A stretch of DNA of 22,733 bases, taken from contig JBCCSZ010000100.1 in assembly GCA_039199225.1 (NCBI GenBank), positions 1-22,733 on the forward strand, in the 5' to 3' direction. Made by a program: the position numbers and the translations under genes. How positions within the stretch are numbered: the first letter of the stretch is position 1; the number at the start of each line of letters is the position of its first letter. Positions 1 to 6,771 of this stretch are shown one piece after another. The DNA is from JBCCSZ01 sp039199225. Lineage in GTDB: Bacteria > Bacteroidota > Bacteroidia > Chitinophagales > Saprospiraceae. The notes below the pieces were generated by a model that saw only the letters and a program-made list of their open reading frames with translations, was not told where the DNA came from and did not search any database.

Positions 1-62
1 CAAATCTGGCACTAGCTAAATCCAGAATTTGACCTATCTTTTCGATACTATTATTTTTCATT

Positions 63-115
63 GGGCTTTAATTTCATTTGGTGTGGTAACCTTGAAATTA
101 AGCCCTTTTTCTTTT
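63..115 (+). terminator. Rho-independent terminator of an upstream gene lying outside the window
   Basis: The arm at 63-76 pairs with 93-105 (13 bp with one bulged T), around a 16-nt loop, followed by a T-rich run at 106-115. The T tract lies on the + side, so it should end a rightward transcript that starts left of the window. Bases 1-60 have stops in all three forward frames, so the final codons of that gene cannot be assigned. Confidence 0.7.
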
Positions 116-257
116 GTATGGCAATTTTGTCATGTAGAGAGATAAATCAATCCGAAATTTCAGGATACCGCCAAATTTATTTGCCCTCTCCCACTCCGTA
201 TCAAAAGTATCCTGGGGATTTTCCATTTATTCATTACAACTTGCATCAGGGAATTAG

Positions 258-265
258 TAGATTTG
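258..265 (+). promoter_or_regulatory. Possible Bacteroidota -7 box for the Dabb lipoprotein gene
   Basis: TAGATTTG matches the Bacteroidota -7 consensus TAnnTTTG exactly and lies 27 bp before the ATG at 293. No TTTG stands at the usual -33 spacing, so this is a one-element match and tentative. Confidence 0.35.
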
Positions 266-292
266 AGCAAATCAAGCTAACAATCTTATCTT

Positions 293-745
293 ATGAGAAT
301 CATTTTTGCCTTACTCCTACTGAGCTTAGTAGCCTGCCAACAAGCCAATCCGGGCTTGGAAGACGAATTGCGTCAAACAAAAGATAAACTAGCAGCTGCC
401 GAAAAAGCCTTGAGCGATGCTCAAACCGATGACGCTACTTTCATCCACACCGTTTTCTTTTGGGTCAAAAAAGATGCGCCAGCTGACTTAAAGGCTTCTT
501 TTGAAGAAGGTATGAAAGAACTGGCCAAAACACCTTCCATCTACAAACTGTACTACGGCCCACCTGCTATGACCCCTCGCGAGGTGGTCGACAACAGCTA
601 CGACTACGCCTGGATTTGTCACTTCAAAAACAAGGCGGACCACGATGCCTACCAAGAAGACCCCATCCATCTCAAGTTCGTCGATCAGTACAAGGACCTC
701 TGGGAGAAGGTGCAGATTTATGACAACCTGGTCTCCAACCAATGA
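293..745 (+). CDS. Small lipoprotein with a Dabb (stress-responsive alpha/beta barrel) domain
   Basis: 150 residues. The N-terminus is a lipoprotein signal: Met-Arg, a hydrophobic run, then LVAC with the lipidated cysteine at position 15. A charged helical linker rich in Glu, Lys and Ala (about 21-46) follows and may form a short coiled coil. From about residue 50 to the end the sequence resembles the Dabb family (ferredoxin-like dimeric barrel): a first strand IHTVFFWVKK, a helix with EEGMKELAKTP, a YYGPP turn, the strand DYAWICHF, and the closing DPIHLKFVDQY. Dabb proteins are usually cytoplasmic, so a membrane-tethered form is predicted to face the periplasm. No catalytic role can be read from the sequence. 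The first ATG fits the signal peptide. It converges with the next gene across a hairpin terminator. Confidence 0.85.
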   Translation: MRIIFALLLLSLVACQQANPGLEDELRQTKDKLAAAEKALSDAQTDDATFIHTVFFWVKKDAPADLKASFEEGMKELAKTPSIYKLYYGPPAMTPREVVDNSYDYAWICHFKNKADHDAYQEDPIHLKFVDQYKDLWEKVQIYDNLVSNQ

Positions 746-792
746 TCCCGTCCTTTTAGGCTGGACAAAGAAATGACAAGTTGGAAAAGCAA

Positions 793-838
793 TAGGGTGA
801 CCTTCCACTAAGTTGGGAAGATCACCCTAATTTCCTTG
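793..838. terminator. Hairpin terminator between convergent genes
   Basis: Arms 793-806 and 816-829 pair over 14 bp with one mismatch (C801 opposite A821) around a 9-nt loop. T-rich sequence follows on the + side, and the reverse side is moderately T-rich, so it may serve both the lipoprotein gene and the gene at 853-1797. Confidence 0.7.
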
Positions 839-852
839 ATTGATTCTTGGGC

Positions 853-1797
853 TTAGATAATGGTGTTTTTCCTCATATTGCTATCTCCGGAGATGATCAT
901 TTTGGAAGAATGATTCATAATCTCCTTTCCATCCTTACTTTGGTATTCCGGATAATCCAGCCCCCACTGGCAGTCAAAGTAGCGGTAGGCACAATTGTTT
1001 CGATCGTTGGAAAGAATCGTTTTGCCCAAGCGACACTTGGGTGAAAAGCAGGGCGCATTGGCAGTCGCATCCAGCTTAACCACCACCTGCATGGCAGTGC
1101 GGGAAGCTGCTGTGTTGGCGCGATTCAAGGCGGTACGGACAGAAACATTTCCTTTGTTCCATTCTTTGGCAAATGCATTGAATTGATTAGGGTAAAAGTT
1201 GACCCGACGGGAGCCGATGACGACCTCTGCCCCAGCCTGCCGAAACTCCTGATTGAGGCTAGAACCCACACAGTTCATCTGATAAACCATCCGCAGGGGG
1301 AAGTTCCCCATGCCCAAACCATCGTTGCGGTGGTAGAGGTTGTTGAGAATGTCGCTGCCGCGAATCGTACTTTCACGCAAGGCGATGGCGTTCGTTGTTC
1401 CATGCGTAAAGATGAAAACATCGATGGTGTAGCCGTCTTGCGCCAATTCGTTCAACTTTGCGAAGAATTGATCCTTTGTCGGAATGGTACTGTGTTCGGT
1501 CGGTCTGCGGCCAGAATTATAGACCAGCTTCAGCAGAACACTTTTGTCGTAGCCCTCGAAGCAATGACCATAGGCGTTTTGGGCATTTTGGACCAGGTTG
1601 TAGAACTTACTGTCGTCAAAAGAGACGAGCGTCAGAGAAGCCAGCTTTTGGGCAGATTCTTGGCAGTCATCGATTGCTACCATTTCCTCACAAACCGCCT
1701 CCACTGGCTTATCGGTTTTGGTGTCCTTGTCTTGTCCCAGCCAGCTCATTGGAATCATGGAAATGATGGCGAACAATTTCATTAGGTGCTTACTCAT
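853..1797 (-). CDS. Exported protein with caspase-like (clan CD) His/Cys pattern, function unknown
   Basis: 314 residues. A short basic start and hydrophobic stretch (about 6-20) suggest export; Met6 at 1782 would give a cleaner signal peptide and is an alternative start. The centre looks like a caspase-hemoglobinase fold: a hydrophobic strand DVFIFTHG places His132 before Gly133, and about 40 residues on a second strand, RMVYQMNC, ends in Cys176 followed by Gly-Ser-Ser. The next segment, FRQAGAEVVIGSR (185-197), resembles the strand after the catalytic Cys in gingipain, C11 and CHAT proteins. His132 and Cys176 are thus a plausible dyad. The C-terminal third has five more cysteines (250, 255, 269, 276 plus others further upstream at 36, 45 and 79), which could form disulfides in an exported protein. 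No T9SS sorting domain is present. The fold call is an inference from pattern; the exact family is not recognised. Confidence 0.7.
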   Translation of the reverse strand: MSKHLMKLFAIISMIPMSWLGQDKDTKTDKPVEAVCEEMVAIDDCQESAQKLASLTLVSFDDSKFYNLVQNAQNAYGHCFEGYDKSVLLKLVYNSGRRPTEHSTIPTKDQFFAKLNELAQDGYTIDVFIFTHGTTNAIALRESTIRGSDILNNLYHRNDGLGMGNFPLRMVYQMNCVGSSLNQEFRQAGAEVVIGSRRVNFYPNQFNAFAKEWNKGNVSVRTALNRANTAASRTAMQVVVKLDATANAPCFSPKCRLGKTILSNDRNNCAYRYFDCQWGLDYPEYQSKDGKEIMNHSSKMIISGDSNMRKNTII

Positions 1798-2158
1798 TTT
1801 TAAAAGGTTTTTTGAAGGTTAAACAATGGGTTAAAAATTTAATTTGTTTGTTGAATACGATGACAAAACTAGCGCTCCCCTTGCAGCCGCGAAAGCCGGA
1901 AGTAGTGAGTTGGGAGGAAGAGGATGTCAAAGCAGAATGATGAGGAGTGAATCAAATAGCTTCGCGAAGACAAGTAGTGGTATTGGCCAGTACGAGCAGC
2001 ATGATCTGTGGCCGATCTCCGAACAAATGCCCATCTGACCTTTTTATATACCTATTAAACCAATAATCGTATATGGGACCAAAGGTGGAAAGCTTGTAAA
2101 TTTACGCCATCCACCAAATGGCACAACACAAGTCGAGTATTCCCAAAAAATAATTAGA
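1798..2158. other. Gene-free 361-bp divergent intergenic region
   Basis: This lies between two divergently transcribed genes and should hold both promoters. No convincing pair of promoter elements was found. It contains a GC-richer island (about 1865-2040), a perfect 10-bp palindrome CTTCGCGAAG at 1960-1969, and another, GTAAATTTAC, at 2096-2105. The second includes TAAATTTA, one mismatch from the -7 consensus, 54 bp before the ATG at 2159. Short reading frames here, such as a 26-codon one at 1860-1940, show no recognisable protein. Confidence 0.5.
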
Positions 2159-3256
2159 ATGAAATCAAGTATATCCCTTATCGGCCTGCTCTTGCTGCTT
2201 TTTGGAGCGACCAGCACTGCGCAAGATTATGAAGTCTACGCCACCTTCGACGGTGTCCGGCCAGCCAACCCGGCTGTTGCCAAAGACGGTTCCATTTTTG
2301 TCACCATGCATCCGATGGACGGTGCAGATGTCAGCCTGATGAAGGTGGATGCAAAAGGAAATCACCAAATTTTTCCAAGCAAAGAATGGGCGTCTAATCC
2401 CGTAAAAGGTATCGGAATTGCCAATGCCATCGGTATACAGGCAACTGAAGACAACAAATTGTACGTGCTGGACTGGGGCAACGCGGAGCATTCTGCCAAG
2501 GTCATCGTATGGGATTTGGCCAAAGGTGGATTGGACCGACTCTATTACATACCGCAATCGATCCGCCAAAAAAATGATTTTCTTCAGGACTTTGCTTTGG
2601 ATCAGCAGAGAAAAATGCTCTACATCGCCGACATGGGGAGGGCCGATCTGTTGGGAGAGCAAGAACCCGCCATCATCGCACTCAACCTAAACACAGGTCA
2701 ATGCAAGCGTTTACTGACAAAGCATCCCTCCTTTCTTGCCGGTGAGGAGGCCGCATTGATAGAAGGCCAGCCACTGACGGTTAGCACCCCGGAAGGCAAA
2801 AAGCCCGTCAATCTCGGCTTGAATCCCATCGCCATTGATCCCAACAATGAATGGGTTTACTACGGAACCGTAAATGCTGGCAATATCTACAGGATAAAAT
2901 CTGAAATGCTGGCTGACTTCTCTAAAACCGATGCACAATTAGCCGAAGGCATCGAGACATACGGCCCGAAGCCTGCCTCCGACGGCATCAGCGTCGATGG
3001 AGAGGGCAATGTCTACATCACCTCCATTTCCGAGAGTGGCATTGGCGTCACAACCAAAGGGAACTACCGCCTGCTGTTCAGCCATAAAGAACTGTCCTGG
3101 CCCGACGGTATGTCCTATGGATCAGATGGCTACTTCTACGTTGTCATCAACCAATTGCACAAGGCGGCGGCCCTGAATGGCGGAAAGGAGCTGGCAAGCA
3201 AGCCGTACAAGCTGATTCGATTCAAATCATTGGGAAAGAATAAGATCGGTCGATAA
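2159..3256 (+). CDS. Secreted yellow/major royal jelly protein-family beta-propeller
   Basis: 365 residues with a typical Sec signal peptide (hydrophobic 6-20, likely cleavage near Ala21-Gln22). The rest reads as a six-bladed propeller of the MRJP/yellow family (Pfam MRJP), often labelled L-dopachrome tautomerase-related in bacteria. Supporting signatures are LYVLDWGN (101-108), NDFLQDFALD (139-148), MLYIADMG (153-160), GLNPIAIDP (220-228), EWVYYGTVNAGNIYRI (231-246), PASDGISVDGEGNVYI (272-287) and the late SWPDGMSYGSDGYFYV (313-328). These fall in the order expected for the family. Bacterial members have no settled activity, so tautomerase function should not be assumed. It is predicted to be periplasmic or secreted. 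It converges on the sulfatase gene with only 29 bp between stops, so shared function is not implied. Confidence 0.85.
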   Translation: MKSSISLIGLLLLLFGATSTAQDYEVYATFDGVRPANPAVAKDGSIFVTMHPMDGADVSLMKVDAKGNHQIFPSKEWASNPVKGIGIANAIGIQATEDNKLYVLDWGNAEHSAKVIVWDLAKGGLDRLYYIPQSIRQKNDFLQDFALDQQRKMLYIADMGRADLLGEQEPAIIALNLNTGQCKRLLTKHPSFLAGEEAALIEGQPLTVSTPEGKKPVNLGLNPIAIDPNNEWVYYGTVNAGNIYRIKSEMLADFSKTDAQLAEGIETYGPKPASDGISVDGEGNVYITSISESGIGVTTKGNYRLLFSHKELSWPDGMSYGSDGYFYVVINQLHKAAALNGGKELASKPYKLIRFKSLGKNKIGR

Positions 3257-3285
3257 GATTATTAGCGAGCTAATGGCTTCATCCA

Positions 3286-4779
3286 TCATTCAACCACCCT
3301 CGGCTGTCGTTTCGATGCTTGATCCAGCATTTGCTGGTGCAGCTCATCGTACATTTGCAATCGGCGCTTTTGATAGTCCGTAGACTGAAGCCACAGGAGC
3401 GGTTTGTTTTGCGCATTCCAGTCGTTCCATAGTTTGGCCAATTGGGCTCTTTTCTCTGGTGCTTCATCTACGATGTTGTGGTCCTCGTATGGGTCTATTG
3501 CCATGTCAAAAAGAAGAGGTTGCGCGCCATTTTTGTCTACGAATAGCTTTGTGTCTTTGGTACGCACAGCCCATAGGGTTCCTTCGTTTTCACGCCAGTA
3601 GATCGCATCATGTGGTGTACCCTCTTTTTCCTTTTTTAGGTAGGGCATCAGATCAACTCCATCCAATTGGGCATTTGTGGTCTGCACGCCCGCGATCGCA
3701 TATGCTGTCGCTGCAATGTCTACGGCGGAGACAAGGCCGTCAAATGTTCCGGGCGTTTTAATGGCCTTGGGCCAATGAATGAAAAATGGCACATGGATGC
3801 CTCCTTCATAGAGAGAGCCCTTACCCTTTTTGAATGGATGGTTATTTGCAAACAATTCCAGTTGCCAGGGAGCAATTTTTCGATCCCCTCCATTATCAGA
3901 AAGGAAGAAGATTAGGGTATTGTCAAATTTTCCGCTCTCTTTCAGTGCATCAATCACCATCCCAATTCCCTCATCCATCTTATCAATCATTGCGGCATAG
4001 GTGCGGCGCGATTTATTCTTGATGTGACGATATTTATCGATGGTCTCCCGGGGAGCTTCAAGTGGTTGGTGCGGTGCATTGTAGGCCAAATACAACAAAA
4101 AGGGCTTTTCTGAAGACTTTACAAACTGTGCTGCATCGCGGCTCAGCGCTGTCGTTAGGTATTCCTTGAACGCTCCTGCCCCATTGTTTCTCCATAAAGG
4201 TTTGTGATCACCTTCATTGGCGCTGTATCGAGGGTTTCCGTTTTTATCCACCAAAGGAGAAATGGCATCAACACCAGATGGAAAATAACTATGTCCACCT
4301 GAAAGAAAGCCATAAAAATGCTCAAATCCTCTGTTGTTGGGATGATAAGGGGGAGCAGCCCCCATGTGCCACTTACCTACGATGGCTGTTTGGTATCCCA
4401 CCTCTTTGAGACGTTGCCCAAAAGTCTTTTCCTCCAAAGGCAAGCCCATATGCAAATCAAAAGGCGAATTTGTCGGATTGATCTCCATACCAAACCGAGC
4501 CTGGTAACGACCGGTTAGGATGGCAGCTCTTGATGGTCCACAGTAAGGGTGTGTCACATAGGCATTGGTGCATACAATCCCGCTTTCGGCCAGCGCATCT
4601 ATCCGAGGAGTCTTTATGTCCTCACATCCTGTAAACCCAACATCCGCATAGCCCAAATCATCTGCCAGTATCACAATCACGTTGGGGCGCTCATCTTTTC
4701 CTTCTTGACACATGCCCGACCAATGACATAGCGTTAGGGTCAATATTCCTATGAATACTTTTTTGTAGCAGCTTTTCAT
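3286..4779 (-). CDS. Secreted type I sulfatase (arylsulfatase family)
   Basis: 497 residues from the ATG at 4779; a GTG at 4800 would add seven residues, but the ATG gives a cleaner signal peptide. Positions below count from the GTG. Formylglycine-dependent sulfatase motifs are intact: metal-binding ILADDLG with Asp47-Asp48; the modification motif Cys87-Gly-Pro-Ser-Arg, where Cys87 becomes formylglycine; a second signature GKWHMG (Lys143, His145); APH with His244; and SDNGGD with Asp302-Asn303. Length is normal for family S1. The enzyme should hydrolyse sulfate esters, probably of algal or animal polysaccharides, in the periplasm. Substrate cannot be read from the sequence, and no glycoside hydrolase or SusCD pair lies nearby, so this is not an evident polysaccharide-utilisation locus. 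Activity needs a formylglycine-generating enzyme or anSME encoded elsewhere. Confidence 0.93.
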   Translation of the reverse strand: MKSCYKKVFIGILTLTLCHWSGMCQEGKDERPNVIVILADDLGYADVGFTGCEDIKTPRIDALAESGIVCTNAYVTHPYCGPSRAAILTGRYQARFGMEINPTNSPFDLHMGLPLEEKTFGQRLKEVGYQTAIVGKWHMGAAPPYHPNNRGFEHFYGFLSGGHSYFPSGVDAISPLVDKNGNPRYSANEGDHKPLWRNNGAGAFKEYLTTALSRDAAQFVKSSEKPFLLYLAYNAPHQPLEAPRETIDKYRHIKNKSRRTYAAMIDKMDEGIGMVIDALKESGKFDNTLIFFLSDNGGDRKIAPWQLELFANNHPFKKGKGSLYEGGIHVPFFIHWPKAIKTPGTFDGLVSAVDIAATAYAIAGVQTTNAQLDGVDLMPYLKKEKEGTPHDAIYWRENEGTLWAVRTKDTKLFVDKNGAQPLLFDMAIDPYEDHNIVDEAPEKRAQLAKLWNDWNAQNKPLLWLQSTDYQKRRLQMYDELHQQMLDQASKRQPRVVE

Positions 4780-5067
4780 CGTAATTTGATTATGGAACAC
4801 AGCTTAGAAATGGTGTCAGACAATCTATCCCTCACTTTGGCTCCTCGACATACTTACAATTATTGGAGAAGCCACTTTCGAATAGGATAGAATAATATTG
4901 AAAAGATCATAGACAAACGAGTAAAAAAACATAAGTGATGGACAATGGACCATAAGTACTACAAGTGCTGTGAACACTTAGATTCACCTAGTTTAACGAC
5001 ACAAAGCTGTAACTTTCTTTGAAACCCGTTCAAAGAAAAATCTATTGACAAACCATAAACCTTCCAT
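4780..5067. other. Divergent intergenic region between sulfatase and SdpI-like genes
   Basis: 288 bp, AT-rich, with no gene. The one clear structural element is a perfect inverted repeat at 5014-5038, annotated separately. No exact -7 box was found for either flanking gene. Confidence 0.5.
5014..5038. repeat. Perfect 10-bp inverted repeat with 5-nt spacer
   Basis: TTTCTTTGAA at 5014-5023 is matched by TTCAAAGAAA at 5029-5038 around ACCCG. No T tract follows on either strand, so it is not a typical terminator. It starts 54 bp before the SdpI-like ATG, where an operator or 5' UTR hairpin would sit. Confidence 0.6.
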
Positions 5068-5421
5068 ATGACGACTCCTTCCATGATGCCGTTGCTGCTA
5101 TTTTCAATAGGCGCCATCTTTGCAGCGATGAGTCTGAATTTTTATAAAAACCCACCTAAAAAAATCAATTCACTCATCGGGTACCGGACCAGCAGTTCTA
5201 TGAAAAGCCAGGAGCGTTGGGACTTTTCTCAAAAGTATTCCTCTAAATGGATGATGAGATATGGGGGGCTACTTCTACTGGCATCTGTCGTGCTTTTCCT
5301 TCTAAAATTGAAAGAACCCCTTGAACTATTCATAGGCGTTGGCTTACTGGCCTACACCGTCATTGCTGTGATGGTAAAGACAGAAAGGGCGATCCGGGCA
5401 AAATTTGGCAACGGCCAATAA
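5068..5421 (+). CDS. SdpI-family small integral membrane protein
   Basis: 117 residues. Three hydrophobic segments (about 6-22, 66-80 and 85-103) are likely transmembrane helices. Between the first two lies the family signature of SdpI C-terminal-like proteins (Pfam SdpI): INSLIGYRTSSSMKSQERWDFSQKYSS (33-59), where Gly-Tyr-Arg-Thr, Ser-Met-Lys and the Trp-x-Phe are the recognisable positions. In Bacillus subtilis SdpI gives immunity to the SdpC toxin; stand-alone short homologues like this one are widespread and mostly uncharacterised. No sdpC-like toxin or sdpR-like ArsR regulator is adjacent, so an immunity role is not supported. The ATG at 5068 is the first start in frame with the hydrophobic N-terminus. 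It converges with the methyltransferase gene 20 bp downstream. Confidence 0.8.
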   Translation: MTTPSMMPLLLFSIGAIFAAMSLNFYKNPPKKINSLIGYRTSSSMKSQERWDFSQKYSSKWMMRYGGLLLLASVVLFLLKLKEPLELFIGVGLLAYTVIAVMVKTERAIRAKFGNGQ

Positions 5422-5441
5422 TGCCGATCCAATCGTACACC

Positions 5442-6620
5442 TCATCCAAGCTCCAATACCAAGCCCTTGAGGTATGAACCCTCGGCATGAAATATATTAA
5501 CGGGATGATCCGGTGGTTGGGACAAGCGATGCAAGACCCGGATGCTGCGCTTGGCTTCAATGGCGGCAGCTACAATGGTATGGTAAAATAGATTGAAATC
5601 GACCACTTGCGAACAAGAGAAAGTAAAGACAATACCCCCGCTGGCCGTTTGCTTGAAGGCTTCCACGTTTAGGCGCTTGTAGCCCTGCACGGCGGCATGG
5701 CGCTTTTTGACCGTCTTGGCGTATGCCGGTGGGTCCACCACCACAAGTTCGTAGGAACGCTCCGACCGTTTCAAAAATTGGAGGACATCCTCCGCAAAGG
5801 CTTCGTGACGACCATTGGCAGCCCCGTTGAGCTCGGTATTCTTGCGCGTCCATTCAATGGCCTTTTTCGATGCATCGACGGAATGCACCAACTTGGCACC
5901 TGCTTTCAAGGCATAGACCGAAAAGCCACCAGAATAACAAAAGGTATTTAGAACGCTTTTCCCTTCTGCATACTGAGCTAGTAACTTTCGATTGTCCCGC
6001 TGATCCAAGAAAAAACCTGTCTTTTGGCCCTTTTCCCAATCGACAAAAAAGGAGTGCTCATGTTCCAGGACCACTCCCGGCTCAGCATTTCCCCAGAGAT
6101 AACCATTCTCCATTCCAGCGGCATATCGACTGGGTAAGGCTTCCCTGCTTTTATCGTAGATTGCTTCCAAGCGATCGCCCAAAACCTTTTGAAGTGCCTC
6201 CGCAATCCGTCCAATTGACTGGTGCATACCGATGTCGTGACATTGTACCACTGCCGTTTTGTGATACACATCGATCACCAGGCCCGGTAAGCCATCGCCT
6301 TCACCATGAATCAGGCGATAGCAATTGGTGGCACCCCCTTCTGTGAGTCCCAATCGTTGGCGCAAGTCAAAGGCATTGGCCATTTTGGCCTCCCAGAAAG
6401 TCGCATCCACCGGCCCTTGATCAAAACTAATGATCCGAACGGCGATGCTTCCATCCTGAAAATGTCCTGTTGCTAGATAACGGTCTGCCGAGTCGTAGAC
6501 CTCCACCAGCTCACCGTCGGATGGCCGCTCCGTCATTTTGGCAATGGCGCCAGAAAAAATCCAGGGATGAAAGCGTCTGACAGATTGCGCTTTCTTTGGT
6601 TTAAGGTTAAGTTTCTTCAT
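5442..6620 (-). CDS. rlmI: RlmI-type class I SAM-dependent 23S rRNA (cytosine-5) methyltransferase
   Basis: 392 residues, the usual length for RlmI. The N-terminal 1-75 is a PUA-like RNA-binding domain (RRFHPWIFSGAI at 15-26, then ATGHFQDGSIAVRI at 50-63). A central EEHD-like module holds YDKSRE (155-160). The Rossmann methyltransferase domain starts with GQKTGFFLDQRDNR (198-211), SAM-binding motif I is VLNTFCYSGGFSVYALKAGA (223-242), the acidic end of strand 2 is SVDAS (247-251), motif IV is VVVDPPAY (293-300), and FTFSCSQ (332-338) carries the conserved Cys336. E. coli RlmI methylates C1962 of 23S rRNA; the same target is inferred, not shown. Its ATG at 6620 is divergent from typA, with about 150 bp shared. 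Confidence 0.9.
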   Translation of the reverse strand: MKKLNLKPKKAQSVRRFHPWIFSGAIAKMTERPSDGELVEVYDSADRYLATGHFQDGSIAVRIISFDQGPVDATFWEAKMANAFDLRQRLGLTEGGATNCYRLIHGEGDGLPGLVIDVYHKTAVVQCHDIGMHQSIGRIAEALQKVLGDRLEAIYDKSREALPSRYAAGMENGYLWGNAEPGVVLEHEHSFFVDWEKGQKTGFFLDQRDNRKLLAQYAEGKSVLNTFCYSGGFSVYALKAGAKLVHSVDASKKAIEWTRKNTELNGAANGRHEAFAEDVLQFLKRSERSYELVVVDPPAYAKTVKKRHAAVQGYKRLNVEAFKQTASGGIVFTFSCSQVVDFNLFYHTIVAAAIEAKRSIRVLHRLSQPPDHPVNIFHAEGSYLKGLVLELG

Positions 6621-6669
6621 TAAGACCTACTTTTTTTCAACTAGACTGTCTTTTCTTCCCAATTCTACC

Positions 6670-6677
6670 TAATTTTG
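6670..6677 (+). promoter_or_regulatory. Candidate Bacteroidota -7 box for typA
   Basis: TAATTTTG matches TAnnTTTG exactly. No good -33 element is seen. It would place the transcript start about 90 nt before the ATG at 6772. Confidence 0.4.
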
Positions 6678-6771
6678 CGGCCTTATTGTAGCAATCAGTC
6701 CTATTTCTTTGCAACGAAGCGGTGATATGCCGCGTTTCACAACGGTAAATACACCGTCAAAAGCAGTATCC

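Noticed and set aside
61..387. Open frame of 108 codons at the left edge
   Set aside because: It runs through the terminator hairpin and overlaps the lipoprotein gene in another frame; no domain-like sequence.
1860..1940. 26-codon frame with a protein-like composition
   Set aside because: Too short, no ribosome-binding or promoter evidence and no recognisable relative; kept only as part of the intergenic note.
3261..3274. Small inverted repeat ATTAGC-GA-GCTAAT between two convergent stops
   Set aside because: Six-base arms, two-base loop and no T tract; too weak to call a terminator.
2159..4779. Polysaccharide-utilisation locus built around the sulfatase
   Set aside because: No SusC/SusD pair, glycoside hydrolase or lyase nearby, and the two genes are convergent, not an operon.
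5068..5421. Toxin-immunity (sdpCI-like) system
   Set aside because: Only the SdpI-like protein is present; no toxin or cognate regulator gene lies next to it.
6709..6771. Upstream TTG extension of typA by 21 codons
   Set aside because: TypA homologues begin at the ATG at 6772; the extension overlaps the candidate leader and has no family similarity.
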